From: Listeria innocua
GTDB lineage: Bacteria > Bacillota > Bacilli > Lactobacillales > Listeriaceae
Direction of reading: 5' to 3'
Assembly (NCBI RefSeq): GCF_028596125.1
Contig: NZ_CP117229.1
Span: 1,534,001 to 1,598,000, forward strand
Length of the DNA stretch: 64,000 bases
Shown here: positions 1-9,400 of the stretch, in pieces
Layout of the letters: each line of letters begins with the position of its first letter
Numbering within the stretch: the first letter of the stretch is position 1
The notes under the pieces: model-generated
The model's database searches: none
Seen by the model: the letters and a program-made list of their open reading frames with translations, nothing else
Told to the model about the DNA's origin: nothing
Program-made: the position numbers and the translations under genes

Positions 1-1049
1 TTGGGCCCGGCTGTTAGTATTAATAAACCCTTATCGCGTAATTCTGTAACAACTGGCGCCGCGCTACTACCCAGTTCTATGCCAATGAGAAAGCCTTCAC
101 CGCGAATCGCCACAACATTTTCTAACTGCTCAAAATGTTCTTCTAATAAATTTCTAAAATAAGCTGCTTTAGCATTCACTTCTTCTAAAAATCCGGTTTG
201 CTTCATTGTTAATAAAATTTCTTTCGCAGCAGCGAGTGCCAGTTTATTTCCGCCAAAAGTAGATCCATGACTTCCCGGACCAAAAGCACTGCTTAAGTGT
301 TCTTTTCCGACCATTGCTCCAATTGGCAAGCCGTTCCCAAGCCCTTTTGCTAAAGTAAAAATATCTGGATCTAAGAACGTTTGCTGAAAACCAAAAAGCG
401 TTCCCGTTCGACCAAGTCCTGTTTGAACCTCATCAATAATTAGTAATGCGCCCGCTTTTTTACATAGCATTTGAACTTCCATTAGCCAGGCTGCATTCCC
501 TGGTATGACGCCGCCTTCACCTTGGATTACCTCTAACATGACAGCCGCTGTATTTTCGTCAAGCTCGGTTTTGAAAGACTCTATGTCGTTATAGGGAACG
601 TATGTAAAGCCGGGAACAAGTCTTCCGAAACCTTGATGGATTTTAGCTTGTCCGGTAGCTGACATCGAACCAAAAGTACGTCCATGGAAAGATTTTTCAA
701 ACGTTATTATTTTTTCTTTGCCTGTATATTTTCTCGCTAATTTAAGAGCAGCCTCATTTGCTTCTGTTCCGCTATTGCAAAAAAATACTAGTTTGTCTGT
801 CCCATCAGTAATTAATTCCGCCACGCTATCTTGCAGTGCACATTCATATAAATTCGAAGTATGCCAAATATTTGCTAATTGGGATTGAATCGCCTCTGTA
901 ACATTCTCCGGACAATGACCTAAGTTGCAAACTGCAATCCCGCTAGTAAAATCAAGATATGTTTTACCTGTTGCGTCTTTAACAACTGTACCGTTACCTT
1001 TAACTATATCAACCGGGAATCTATTATACGTCGGAAAAACATGTTTCAT
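1..1049 (-). CDS. argD: Acetylornithine aminotransferase (3' end cut by window edge)
   Basis: PLP-dependent transaminase making N-acetylornithine from N-acetylglutamate semialdehyde in arginine synthesis. About 349 codons are present; the C-terminus lies left of base 1. The reading starts [18 protein letters not shown]. Family motifs are visible: the [13 protein letters not shown] segment, SFHGRTFG, the [13 protein letters not shown] stretch, and the PLP lysine in [13 protein letters not shown]. The ATG at 1047-1049 overlaps the argB stop (ATGA), so translation is probably coupled. It is the fourth gene of argCJBD; in this genus argF commonly follows, outside the window. Ornithine aminotransferases look similar, but the arg operon context decides. 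Confidence 0.96.
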
Positions 1050-1798
1050 CTAATCGCCACCTTACTTTTAATTTTTGTTCCAGGATTTTCCAGTGAATTT
1101 GTAATAATTACTTGCCCGACACCATTTTCAGCAGCAAAAGCGGCACTTGCTAATTTTGGAATCATTCCGCCTTTTATTATGTCGGTAGTTTGTAATTTGT
1201 TTATTTCATCCGTAGCTATTTCGTCGATAATTTTTGCTCCATTTTTCACACCTGGGACATCTGTTAGTAAGTAAAGTGCTTCTGCATTTAGCGCACTTGC
1301 TACTTCACATGCCGCTGTATCAGCATTGACATTTAGCCAATCATGCGCGCTATTGATACCAAGCGGCGCAATCACAGTGATAATATTTTCAGCAAGTAAT
1401 TGTTCGATTAAAGCGGTTTTCACTTTAGTAATTTTTCCAACGAAACCGAGGTCAGAATCATTGATTTGATCCGCTTCTAACAAACCAGTGTCGCCTGCGT
1501 TTAATCCAATAACAGAAATATTTCTTTTTTGAAAAGCTGTAGTGATGGCTGGTTGGACTTGGCCAATTAAAACCATTTTTGTGACTTCAAGCGCTTGTTT
1601 ATTAGTAACGCGCAAGCCTTTTTTCGTCTCTACAGGAATATCAAGTGCTTTCATCATCTTCGTTATATAATGACCGCCGCCGTGAACTAGTACGATTTTC
1701 TTTTTCTCTGCCTGCCATTTGATAATTTGCTGGAAGAAATCGTCTGTCAAATTATCACTTGCAACGCCGCCTAATTTTATCACTATCGTATTTTTCAT
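1046..1798 (-). CDS. argB: Acetylglutamate kinase
   Basis: Amino acid kinase family enzyme that phosphorylates N-acetylglutamate, the second arginine-specific step. The 250-residue protein begins [11 protein letters not shown], with the glycine-rich [10 protein letters not shown] loop after it and the ATP-site region LTDVPGV and IKGGMIPKL near the C-terminus. An in-frame GTG three codons earlier sits directly against AAGGAG and has no room for a ribosome, so I chose the ATG, which is eight bases from GGAG. It lacks the N-terminal helix of arginine-inhibited hexameric kinases, so strong feedback inhibition by arginine is not expected (inference). It overlaps argD by four bases. Confidence 0.96.
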
Positions 1799-1810
1799 TC
1801 TATTCACTCC

Positions 1811-3007
1811 TTACGTCCGGTAACATGCATTGATTTTGACGTATTCATAACTTAAATCGCATCCCCACGCCGTTCCTGACTCAAGGCCAATATGAAGGTC
1901 GACTTCAATAACGATATGTTCTTCTTCTAAATAGGCATCTAATGCTTGTTGATTAAAAATTGTTTGGCTACTATGATTTAGTATTTCTATGCCGCCAATT
2001 TTAATAGTAATGTTATCTGGTGCAAAACGACCACCTGAGTAACCAATTGCGCAAATAATGCGTCCCCAGTTGCCATCCCCACCAAATGCCGCTGTTTTCA
2101 CGAGACTAGAAGAAACGATTTTTTTAGCTATCATTCTGGCATCTTCTGTTTTAGTCGCGCCTTTTACTTGAACCTCAATTAATTTAGTCGCACCCTCACC
2201 GTCTCGAGCAATACTTTTAGCAAGGTGTTCTGTTACTGCTTGAAACATAGCTGCAAATTTTTCGAAATCAGCTGTTCCTTCTTGAATAAGCGGGTTTTCT
2301 GCGCATCCATTTGCCATAACAACGACCATATCATTAGTAGAAGTATCGCCATCAACCGTTATTTGATTGAAAGTTTTATCTACTTTTATTTTTAGTAATT
2401 TTTGCAATAATTCAGCTGGAATGGCAGCATCTGTTGTAATAAAAGCGAGCATGGTAGCCATATTAGGGTGAATCATTCCTGAACCTTTCGCTACCCCTGA
2501 CATCGTGACTGTCTTACCGCCTATTTCCGTTTGAAAACTAATCTGTTTTTGAAAAGTATCTGTTGTTAAAATAGCTTCTTCAAAATCAGCTGCGTTTCCT
2601 GTTTGTTTTTCTAATAAATCGATTCCAGTCATTATTTTATCCATTGGGAGCATTTCACCAATTATTCCTGTCGAAGCAACTGCGACTGTATCCATTGGAA
2701 TCGCTAATTTTTCTGCCGTTTTTGCTCGCATTGAAAGCGCATCTAACATTCCTTGATTTCCTGTCACCGCATTGGCATTGCCACTATTCACAATAATCGC
2801 CTGTAACTTCGCGCTATTTTTAAAAGAATCTTTTGTGACAAAAATGGGTGCGGCTTGCATTTGGTTCATCGTGTAAACTGCCGCAGAATTTGCTGGTACT
2901 TCTGAGTAAATCCAACCAATATCATTTCGTTTTCTTTTCAGCCCAGCATGTTTTCCGTCTGCATAAAAGCCTTTTGGTGAGGCGATATTTCCTTTAATAA
3001 GCTCCAT
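1811..3007 (-). CDS. argJ: Bifunctional glutamate N-acetyltransferase / acetyltransferase (ornithine acetyltransferase)
   Basis: ArgJ transfers the acetyl group of N-acetylornithine to glutamate, making the cyclic arginine pathway. The 398-residue precursor is self-cleaved in this family before a threonine nucleophile; here the motif [11 protein letters not shown] places it at A184/T185, with the oxyanion pair STG near residue 112. The absence of a separate argA or argE in this operon fits a recycling, probably bifunctional, enzyme. The stop codon overlaps the AAGGAG of argB. No truncation is seen. Confidence 0.96.
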
Positions 3008-3022
3008 TTTTTCTTTCCCCTT

Positions 3023-4054
3023 TCACGGATACACTGGAATAAATCCCAATCCGTCACTCTCAGCAAAATTCGCCATTATATTTAAATTTTGAATTGCTTG
3101 ACCAGCCGCTCCCTTAACTAAATTATCGATTACGGAAACGATGGTGATTACATTCGTTTTTTCATTATAAGCAAGGCCAATATCACAATAATTAGAAGCC
3201 GTTACTTGTTTTACAGTTGGGTAAGTATTTTCTGCTTGAATTCGGACAAATGAAGCATGCTCGTAGGTGGATTCGTATAATTGATGTAATTCTTGCTGGG
3301 TAATTGGATTTTTAGGTTTAACGTAGATGGTTGTGAAGATTCCTCGTGTGATGGGAATTAATGAAGTGGAAAATTGAATTGCAGGGATACTCTTATCCCA
3401 TTTTGTTAGTTGTTGCATAATTTCCGGAATGTGTTGATGGGAATTCATTTTATATAGTGTCATATTTTCATTTGTTTCTGTAAAATGGGTGCTTTTAGAT
3501 GGCACTTTTCCCGCTCCGGAAATACCTGATTTGGCATCTACAATAATGGATGTGGGATCAATTAGCTGCTTTTTCACGAGTGGAGCTAACCCTAACAAAG
3601 TCGCCGTTGCGTAACATCCTGGATTAGCAATAAAAGTCGCAAGTTCATTATCGCGAAATTCTGCTAAACCATATTCCGCCTTAGCTAAGTAATCCTCAGG
3701 TGCTGCTTTTTTCCCGTACCATTTCTCGTAAAGCTGGTTATCTTTTAGTCGAAAGTCTCCGGATAAATCAATCACATTAAGCCCGGCATCGATGTACGGT
3801 AAGGCCACATCTTTCGCGATTCCCGATGGAGTAGCAATAAAAACTGTATCGCTTTTTTCGATAATTTCTGCTGGATTTATCTTCTCTAAGGGGCTAGCTT
3901 CTAAACCTTTTAAATGCGGATAAAAGTTTGCCAATGTTTCTGATTGTGCGGAAAAACTATGTAACGTCGCTATGTCGACCGAAGAATGCTGGTGCAGCAA
4001 GCGGATTAGCTCAAGCCCTCCGTATCCTGTCGCCCCAATAATAGAAACTTTCAT
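3023..4054 (-). CDS. argC: N-acetyl-gamma-glutamyl-phosphate reductase
   Basis: NADPH-dependent reduction of acetylglutamyl phosphate to the semialdehyde. The 343-residue protein has the Rossmann start MKVSIIGATGYGG and the catalytic cysteine C147 in NPGCYATA. HQHIPEI after residue 210 fits the conserved histidine region. First gene of the arg operon; the ATG follows GGGAGGGG with good spacing, and a strong promoter lies 38 bases upstream. argJ begins 15 bases downstream of its stop, so the operon is compact. Confidence 0.96.
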   Translation of the reverse strand: MKVSIIGATGYGGLELIRLLHQHSSVDIATLHSFSAQSETLANFYPHLKGLEASPLEKINPAEIIEKSDTVFIATPSGIAKDVALPYIDAGLNVIDLSGDFRLKDNQLYEKWYGKKAAPEDYLAKAEYGLAEFRDNELATFIANPGCYATATLLGLAPLVKKQLIDPTSIIVDAKSGISGAGKVPSKSTHFTETNENMTLYKMNSHQHIPEIMQQLTKWDKSIPAIQFSTSLIPITRGIFTTIYVKPKNPITQQELHQLYESTYEHASFVRIQAENTYPTVKQVTASNYCDIGLAYNEKTNVITIVSVIDNLVKGAAGQAIQNLNIMANFAESDGLGFIPVYP

Positions 4055-4078
4055 CCTAACCCCTCCCGTTAATTATTA

Positions 4079-4094
4079 AATGATACTTTTCATT
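4079..4094. promoter_or_regulatory. Possible ArgR operator over the arg promoter
   Basis: An imperfect inverted repeat (AATGATACTTTTCATT) overlaps the -10 box. A second candidate with the half-sites TGAAT and ATGCA, but eight instead of four bases between them, lies at 4153-4170. Both are weak matches to the ARG box, so this is an inference from operon identity more than from sequence. Confidence 0.3.
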
Positions 4095-4120
4095 ATAGTG
4101 ATGTATATTTATAATGTCAA
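4092..4120 (-). promoter_or_regulatory. Sigma-A promoter of argCJBD
   Basis: On the minus strand, TTGACA (4115-4120), a 17-base spacer and TATAAT (4092-4097): a perfect consensus match 38 bases before the argC start. Confidence 0.93.
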
Positions 4121-4187
4121 ATGGTTTTTTATTAATATTTAAAACTATTTTATGCATTTTTAGTTATTCATTATGTATATTATATAC

Positions 4188-4223
4188 AAAAAACCGTTTA
4201 CCCTAAAAAGGATAAACGGTTTA
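4188..4223 (-). terminator. Rho-independent terminator after thiI
   Basis: Stem AAACCGTTTA with its complement around a short A-rich loop, followed on the minus strand by TTTTTT. It isolates iscS-thiI from the arg promoter. Confidence 0.85.
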
Positions 4224-4225
4224 TC

Positions 4226-5437
4226 TTAAAATAAGTCAGCAAACTCATCTTTTATTTCTGCATTCTCGGCAACATTAACAGCAATCGTTTCTACATTCTC
4301 TAATGCCTTTAAAATTAAGGCATCAAAATCTGTGAAACTTTCGTAATGCTCGATTTTATCAAGTTTTGGCTTTGTTTTTGGAGAAGGCGGCGTGAAAATC
4401 GTACAGCAATCTTCAAATGGTTGGACAGATAAATTATACGTATCGATTTTTTGTGCGATTTGAATAATTTCATTTTTATCCATTGCAACAACTGGGCGAA
4501 TAATCGGTGTAGCTGTTACAGCGTTAATTGCTAGCATACTTTCGAGTGTTTGGCTGGCAACTTGGCCCAAACTTTCACCATTAACAATCGCTAATCCATT
4601 TCTCTTACGGCGAAGTTCATCCGTAATTCGAAGCATCATTCGGCGTGTAACAGTCATAATCACGCTCTCAGGAATTTGCTGTTTGATTACTTCTTGAATT
4701 TCTGTAAATGGAACGATATGCATTTGAACTTGTCCGCTATACTTAGCCAATTTCCCTGCTAAATCGATTGCTTTTTGTTTAGCTTGTTCGCTCGTATATG
4801 GCGGGCTGTGAAAATGAACCGCTTCAATCTCCACACCACGTTTTTGTGCTAAATACCCAGCAACTGGACTGTCGATACCACCAGAAAGCATCAGCATCGC
4901 GCGACCAGAAGAACCAACCGGAAGACCAGCTGCCCCAAGAATCGTCCGACATGATAAAAAGACGCCTTCTTTACGAACATCAATCGTTAGTTTTACATCT
5001 GGATTTTTTACATTGACAGTCAGGTCCTCGATATTTTGTAACACATGTGCGCCGATTTCCTGATTGATTTCATTAGAATCAAGCGGAAACTCACGGTGGC
5101 TACGTCTTGCCGCTACTTTAAACGTGCCATTTTCCTCGTGCGCATCTTGAACTAAAGAGAGAGCAGCCGCTTTGACCTCATCTAAATCTAAATTAACACG
5201 AACTGCTGGACTAAATGATTGAATCCCAAAAATCGGTTTTAAACGTTCCTCTGCAAGTTGATAATCCGCCCCATTTAAAATAATATACATCCGGTCGCGT
5301 TCCCCGTGAATACGGACTTCCGGTAAATCTTTCATTGCGCGTTTCACATTTTGTGCCAGTCTAGTCACAAACTGCTTTCTGTTTTTTCCTTTAGTAGATA
5401 GTTCTCCGTATCTAATTAACATACGATCAAATTCCAA
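4226..5437 (-). CDS. thiI: tRNA 4-thiouridine / thiamine sulfurtransferase
   Basis: ThiI adenylates U8 of tRNA and inserts sulfur; it may also serve thiazole synthesis. The 403-residue protein has an N-terminal ferredoxin-like/THUMP region (about 1-165) and a PP-loop ATPase with SGGIDSPVAGYLAQKRG. The C-terminal rhodanese domain of the 480-residue E. coli enzyme is absent, as in Bacillus, so sulfur must come from the adjacent cysteine desulfurase by another route. The start appears to be TTG, one base after the iscS stop; an in-frame ATG five codons later is the alternative. Confidence 0.94.
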   Translation of the reverse strand: MEFDRMLIRYGELSTKGKNRKQFVTRLAQNVKRAMKDLPEVRIHGERDRMYIILNGADYQLAEERLKPIFGIQSFSPAVRVNLDLDEVKAAALSLVQDAHEENGTFKVAARRSHREFPLDSNEINQEIGAHVLQNIEDLTVNVKNPDVKLTIDVRKEGVFLSCRTILGAAGLPVGSSGRAMLMLSGGIDSPVAGYLAQKRGVEIEAVHFHSPPYTSEQAKQKAIDLAGKLAKYSGQVQMHIVPFTEIQEVIKQQIPESVIMTVTRRMMLRITDELRRKRNGLAIVNGESLGQVASQTLESMLAINAVTATPIIRPVVAMDKNEIIQIAQKIDTYNLSVQPFEDCCTIFTPPSPKTKPKLDKIEHYESFTDFDALILKALENVETIAVNVAENAEIKDEFADLF

Positions 5438-5438
5438 T

Positions 5439-6578
5439 TTATTTCACCACTTTATTTAGATTTTCAATAATTTCTTGCAACTTTTGAATAAAAATTTTCG
5501 CTTCAGATAAACGGTTTTCGTAGGATAGACTTACTCGCACAGCACCAGTTGCTTCTTCGTCAGTCACGCCCATTGCTTTTAATGTACTGCTTGCTAATTT
5601 TTGTTTAGATGAGCAAGCACTCGTCGTCGAAATGTATATATCTTCTTTTTCTAATGCATGAACTAGAATTTCACCGCGATGACCTTTTGCAGAAAAACAA
5701 ACGATATGCGGTGCGGCTACGCTTTTCTTCGTATGGACAGTCATATCAGGCATTTGAGTGATTTCCGTTAATAAATAATCACGGATTTCGATTAGTTCTG
5801 CTCTCTTTGATTCATTTTCTAGCGTCAACCTTAATGCCTTAGCAAGTGCCACTCCACCAGCTAAATTTTCTGTCCCACTACGGTAGCCCATTTCCTGGCC
5901 GCCACCAATAATTTCCGGATGCAAATGAACATTTTTTCGTTTAACAAGTGCTCCTGTGCCGCGTAAAGCATGAAACTTATGACCTGAAAAAGTTAGTAAA
6001 TCAATCGCATGCTTATCGATTTCGAGCGGAATTTTTCCAATCCCTTGAACGAAATCGACATGAAAGAAAGTATGTTCCCGACTAGCAAGAATCTCGCCAA
6101 TTTCTTGCAGTGGTTGAATACTCCCGACTTCATTATTCACGCCCATTATAGATACTAAAATTGTTTCATCCGTAAGTGCCGCTTTTAATTCATCTAACTG
6201 GATAACGCCATTTTTATCAACTTTTAAATACGTCACTGTAAAACCATTTTCCTCAAGCTCTTCCATTACTAAACGTACAGAAGGATGTTCGATACTAGAA
6301 GTAATTATATGTTTTCCGCGGTTTTTGTAGCTATAGGCCAGCCCTTTAATCGCTAAATTATTCCCTTCCGTTCCACCAGATGTAAAGATAATTTCTTCTG
6401 GCAAAACGTCTAACATAGTGGCGATTTGTTTTCTGGATGTGTCTAGCAATTCTTTAGACTTAGCGCCAAAACGATGAAGTGAAGATGGATTAGCGAAGTA
6501 ATTACTTGCTACTTTCGTATATGTTTCAAGCACGGCAGCATTTGGCTTAGTCGTCGCGCTATTATCGAAATAAATCAT
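5439..6578 (-). CDS. iscS: Cysteine desulfurase (NifS/IscS family)
   Basis: Class V PLP enzyme releasing sulfur from cysteine as a persulfide. The start MIYFDNSATTKPN, the PLP lysine K201 in FSGHKFHALRGTGAL and the persulfide cysteine C322 in TSACSSK are all present in 379 residues. It is one base upstream of thiI, the arrangement of B. subtilis NifZ-ThiI, so its likely job is to feed ThiI for tRNA thiolation rather than general iron-sulfur assembly. Its own promoter candidate lies at 6615-6642. Confidence 0.94.
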   Translation of the reverse strand: MIYFDNSATTKPNAAVLETYTKVASNYFANPSSLHRFGAKSKELLDTSRKQIATMLDVLPEEIIFTSGGTEGNNLAIKGLAYSYKNRGKHIITSSIEHPSVRLVMEELEENGFTVTYLKVDKNGVIQLDELKAALTDETILVSIMGVNNEVGSIQPLQEIGEILASREHTFFHVDFVQGIGKIPLEIDKHAIDLLTFSGHKFHALRGTGALVKRKNVHLHPEIIGGGQEMGYRSGTENLAGGVALAKALRLTLENESKRAELIEIRDYLLTEITQMPDMTVHTKKSVAAPHIVCFSAKGHRGEILVHALEKEDIYISTTSACSSKQKLASSTLKAMGVTDEEATGAVRVSLSYENRLSEAKIFIQKLQEIIENLNKVVK

Positions 6579-6614
6579 AAAAAATAGACTCTCCTCCCAA
6601 ATATTCCACTCTCC

Positions 6615-6642
6615 ATTTTATCATAATTCCAACACTTTCCAA
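6615..6642 (-). promoter_or_regulatory. Probable promoter of iscS-thiI
   Basis: Minus strand TTGGAA, 16-base spacer, TAAAAT; GGGAGGAG lies between it and the iscS ATG. The -35 box is only partly conserved. Confidence 0.6.
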
Positions 6643-6654
6643 CTACTAATTTAG

Positions 6655-6700
6655 AAAAAAACAAGGATTCCTATTATTATAATAGAAATCCTTGTTTTTT
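6655..6700 (-). terminator. Terminator after ezrA
   Basis: Nine-base stem ACAAGGATT with AATCCTTGT around an AT-rich loop. A-runs and T-runs flank it on both sides, so it could also act on the opposite strand. Confidence 0.88.
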
Positions 6701-6705
6701 AGGCT

Positions 6706-8421
6706 TTATTCAATATCATCTACGCTTACTTTTGATTCATAAGCTTTTTCTACTTTTTTAAATGCGCCCGTTTCTACTTTTTCGAGTGCAGTTACAGCAA
6801 TCTCAAGCGCTTTTTTATATTGGTAGTCGTTATAAAAATGGTTTTCTGCTTGAACTAACTCATCTGCCAACTCCTTGTTGCGCAAACGATAGCGGTTCGC
6901 ATATTGAATGACGTGCTCAACTAAGCGAACATTTTCCATCATTTCTTCTGCTTTTTCCGTTAAATGAGTTAAATCTTCTTCCGCAATCCGCCAGTCTTGA
7001 CTAACAGCTTTCATGTTTAAAGGCTTTTCTTCTAAACGTTTTTCAAGTGCATCAATAGATTCTCCCATGTGTGCTCGCAGTGATAGATACTCTTCTGGAA
7101 GACCTGGCAAGCGTTCTCGTTCCATTTTACGATCAAGCGTGATAATTGCTCGTCTCATCCGTTCTGCATCATCGCGAGCTTCTAATTCGTCTTTACGCAG
7201 CGAACGCAATTCCTCTGCAAAATTATCTTGTTCTGAACTAATAGAAAGTAAAGCTGCATCGATTTCTTTCAGTGTATCTTGTGCTGCAGAATAAGCAATT
7301 TCTCCGCTAGCAATTAATGCTGTCAACTGCTCAAAGTTTTCTTTAGCTTCACTTAATTTAGCACTTGTTTTAAGGTAAACGGCTAAATCATCTTCTGCCA
7401 CATGATACGTTTGTTTTACTTCCGTGATTTGTTCAGCAAGTGCATCAGAAACAGTATTTTGTCGTTTTAATTTATCAGAAGTAGGACTGTGATTTTCTTT
7501 CACGAAATGACGCGCTTCTGCTTCGTGTTCAAGCGTATCGTAAAACAATTCGATTTCATTATGTAATTCTTCAATTCCTTCTTCAGCTTCATCTAAATCA
7601 AGATTGATTACATTTTGTTTCATTTTTTCAATTTGCGTTTTCATACGAGAAATTTCTTTATCTAACTCCATTTGGGCTAAATAATAACCTTTTCGAACCA
7701 TTTCTTCATAACCAGCACGCAATTTATTCATTTCTTCCGGTAAAATTGTATCTGTTTCATGTAGTAATGAAGGAATGCGTTCCATTTGTGCTTCAATAAC
7801 TGCCATTTCTTTTTGGACGGATATAACGATTTCACGAGCTTCTAAGTGATCTCCTTGGTCTGTTAGTGAATCATAGCGATTTAAATTTTCAGCAAGGCTG
7901 TTTAGTTTTGCTTCCACATAAGGTAGTGTTTCTCCTAGTTTAAATCCTCGTGTCAAAACTTCCCGACGAAGTTCCGCAAATTTTTCTTTCGTCATTCTAC
8001 TTTCTTTCGCGTTCTTTTCTTCACTAATAAGCAATTCTTTTAAACCGCCGAGAATTTGGTCCATTTGTTTTTCAATTACAACAAGCATTTGCTCAATATC
8101 GTTTTCTGTATTTGTTGCAGAACGGAATCTGTATCGATCTGCATTCATTTCTGCTTCTAACAAAACTTCTTCTAAATCAGGAAATAATCTAGTTTCAATT
8201 TCGTCCCAAGAGGAGCGCCATGATTCAAAAAGCGCTTCTGTTTGACCTGTTAGCTTTAATTTTTTTACTTTTGAAAGTTCATCAATAACCGGCCGTTCTC
8301 TGAGTTTGATTTTCGTCTCTTCTAATTCGTTTATTCTTTGGTAATGTTTTCTTTTTAAAATGTAGCCTGCACTAATGACTGCAATTACTACGATAATAAA
8401 GCCGATTAACATGTAGTACAT
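6706..8421 (-). CDS. ezrA: Septation ring formation regulator EzrA
   Basis: Membrane-anchored negative regulator of FtsZ ring assembly. The 571-residue protein has one N-terminal transmembrane segment (about residues 4-22, FIIVVIAVISAGYIL) followed by KRKHYQRINELEE and a long charged region made of spectrin-like coiled coils, with the C-terminal QENHFYNDYQYKKALEIA-like patch region near residue 530 (seen here as NHFYNDYQYKKAL). I start at the ATG seven bases after GGAGG; sixteen more codons upstream are open but have no ribosome site. Monocistronic, between its leader and a terminator. Confidence 0.96.
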   Translation of the reverse strand: MYYMLIGFIIVVIAVISAGYILKRKHYQRINELEETKIKLRERPVIDELSKVKKLKLTGQTEALFESWRSSWDEIETRLFPDLEEVLLEAEMNADRYRFRSATNTENDIEQMLVVIEKQMDQILGGLKELLISEEKNAKESRMTKEKFAELRREVLTRGFKLGETLPYVEAKLNSLAENLNRYDSLTDQGDHLEAREIVISVQKEMAVIEAQMERIPSLLHETDTILPEEMNKLRAGYEEMVRKGYYLAQMELDKEISRMKTQIEKMKQNVINLDLDEAEEGIEELHNEIELFYDTLEHEAEARHFVKENHSPTSDKLKRQNTVSDALAEQITEVKQTYHVAEDDLAVYLKTSAKLSEAKENFEQLTALIASGEIAYSAAQDTLKEIDAALLSISSEQDNFAEELRSLRKDELEARDDAERMRRAIITLDRKMERERLPGLPEEYLSLRAHMGESIDALEKRLEEKPLNMKAVSQDWRIAEEDLTHLTEKAEEMMENVRLVEHVIQYANRYRLRNKELADELVQAENHFYNDYQYKKALEIAVTALEKVETGAFKKVEKAYESKVSVDDIE

Positions 8422-8441
8422 CCAAAATCCTCCCATCAACG

Positions 8442-8495
8442 TTAACTTGTGAAAGAAAAACAGCCACACTCGTGCTGTCCATACACTTTTTCCAT
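8442..8495 (-). other. Possible 17-codon leader reading frame before ezrA
   Basis: An ATG-initiated frame reading MEKVYGQHECGCFSFTS and stop ends 20 bases before the ezrA start. GGAAAG stands nine bases before its ATG. It spans a hairpin ACAGC/GCTGT followed by TTTTT at about 8456-8474, which resembles a terminator. Could easily be chance; I know no homologue. Confidence 0.2.
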
Positions 8496-8542
8496 TATGT
8501 ACATCTTTCCATATGTAGTCTTTAATTCCTTATTTTCAGTTC

Positions 8543-8548
8543 ATTATA
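8543..8548 (-). promoter_or_regulatory. Possible -10 element for ezrA
   Basis: TATAAT on the minus strand, without a recognisable -35; implies a leader of about 115 bases. Confidence 0.4.
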
Positions 8549-8656
8549 CACATCTTTTATTTTACCACGATTTGCGCAGAATTACTTGCGTTTAGCGAAA
8601 AAATTTTCAAAGCAACTTTATCTCAAAACAAATTTCCGAAAATCCATTTTATTTCA

Positions 8657-8665
8657 TGCTATACT
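8657..8665 (+). promoter_or_regulatory. Extended -10 element for the methionine sulfoxide reductase gene
   Basis: TGC followed by TATACT, 36 bases before the ATG; no good -35 is visible, as is common with an extended -10. Confidence 0.45.
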
Positions 8666-8700
8666 ATAAACATTATTTGAAAAGAAATGTGGGGATAAAA

Positions 8701-9189
8701 ATGATTGAAATCCAAAAAATGACTGGTACAAAAGAAGAAAATTACGCTCTTGCTTTAAAACAAGTACAAGCAATGATTGCTGGTGAACCAAATCTCATTG
8801 CAAATTTAAGTAATGTTTCTTCTATATTAAATCAAGCACTTTCCGATATTAATTGGGTTGGGTTTTATTTACTTGAAAAAGAAACAAATCAATTAGTACT
8901 CGGCCCCTTTCAAGGTCTACCTGCGTGCATTCGCATTCCACTAGGTAAAGGTGTCTGCGGTTCTGCTGCCTCTGACCAAAAAACATATATAGTAGAAAAT
9001 GTGCATGATTTCCCTGGACATATCGCCTGTGATGCTGCCTCTAATTCAGAAATCGTTCTACCCATTGTAAAAAATAATCAGTTGTTTGGTGTGCTTGATA
9101 TTGATAGTCCCCTCTTTAATCGTTTTGATGAAGTGGACCAGTTGTGGCTAGAAAAAATCCGTGATGCGATTACTCAAGAAATAAATTGA
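8701..9189 (+). CDS. ytsP: Free methionine-(R)-sulfoxide reductase (GAF domain)
   Basis: Single GAF domain protein of 162 residues, probably cytosolic, reducing free Met-R-sulfoxide with thioredoxin. The three cysteines of the fRMsr family are all present: C76 (GLPACIRIP), C86 (GKGVCGSAA) and C110 (HIACDAAS), at the same mutual spacing as C84/C94/C118 of the E. coli enzyme. This separates it from signalling GAF proteins. The start follows TGTGGGG with seven-base spacing; fifteen open codons upstream lack a ribosome site. It precedes rpsD as ytsP does in Bacillus, but rpsD has its own promoter. Confidence 0.9.
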   Translation: MIEIQKMTGTKEENYALALKQVQAMIAGEPNLIANLSNVSSILNQALSDINWVGFYLLEKETNQLVLGPFQGLPACIRIPLGKGVCGSAASDQKTYIVENVHDFPGHIACDAASNSEIVLPIVKNNQLFGVLDIDSPLFNRFDEVDQLWLEKIRDAITQEIN

Positions 9190-9215
9190 CAAAGAACTAG
9201 TAACTATACTATACT
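9186..9215 (+). promoter_or_regulatory. Promoter of rpsD
   Basis: TTGACA (9186-9191), 18-base spacer, TATACT (9210-9215). The -35 overlaps the stop codon of the preceding gene. Confidence 0.88.
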
Positions 9216-9221
9216 GGAAGA

Positions 9222-9395
9222 TGTGTAAAATGCAGCTTGAGTAAAATGAATGAGTGTGTTGTTTACCCCCAGATGTAATTCTGTGGTATATCGCGTAACC
9301 GGCGGCTGCTATGGTGATGGTATATGAAGGTAAACTGCCCTGATTTGGTTTTACGTCACGTTTGTTTTATACCAAAAACAAATAAAAGGAGGAGT
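9222..9395 (+). ncRNA. rpsD leader RNA, probable S4 autoregulatory element
   Basis: About 175 untranslated bases precede rpsD. TTTACC near 9251 can pair with GGTAAA near 9327, and the two copies of GGTATAT (near 9283 and 9318) can each pair with TATACC just before the ribosome site, so alternative folds are possible. In B. subtilis rpsD is repressed by S4 binding its leader; function here is inferred from position and structure. Confidence 0.55.
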
Positions 9396-9400
9396 CTCTT

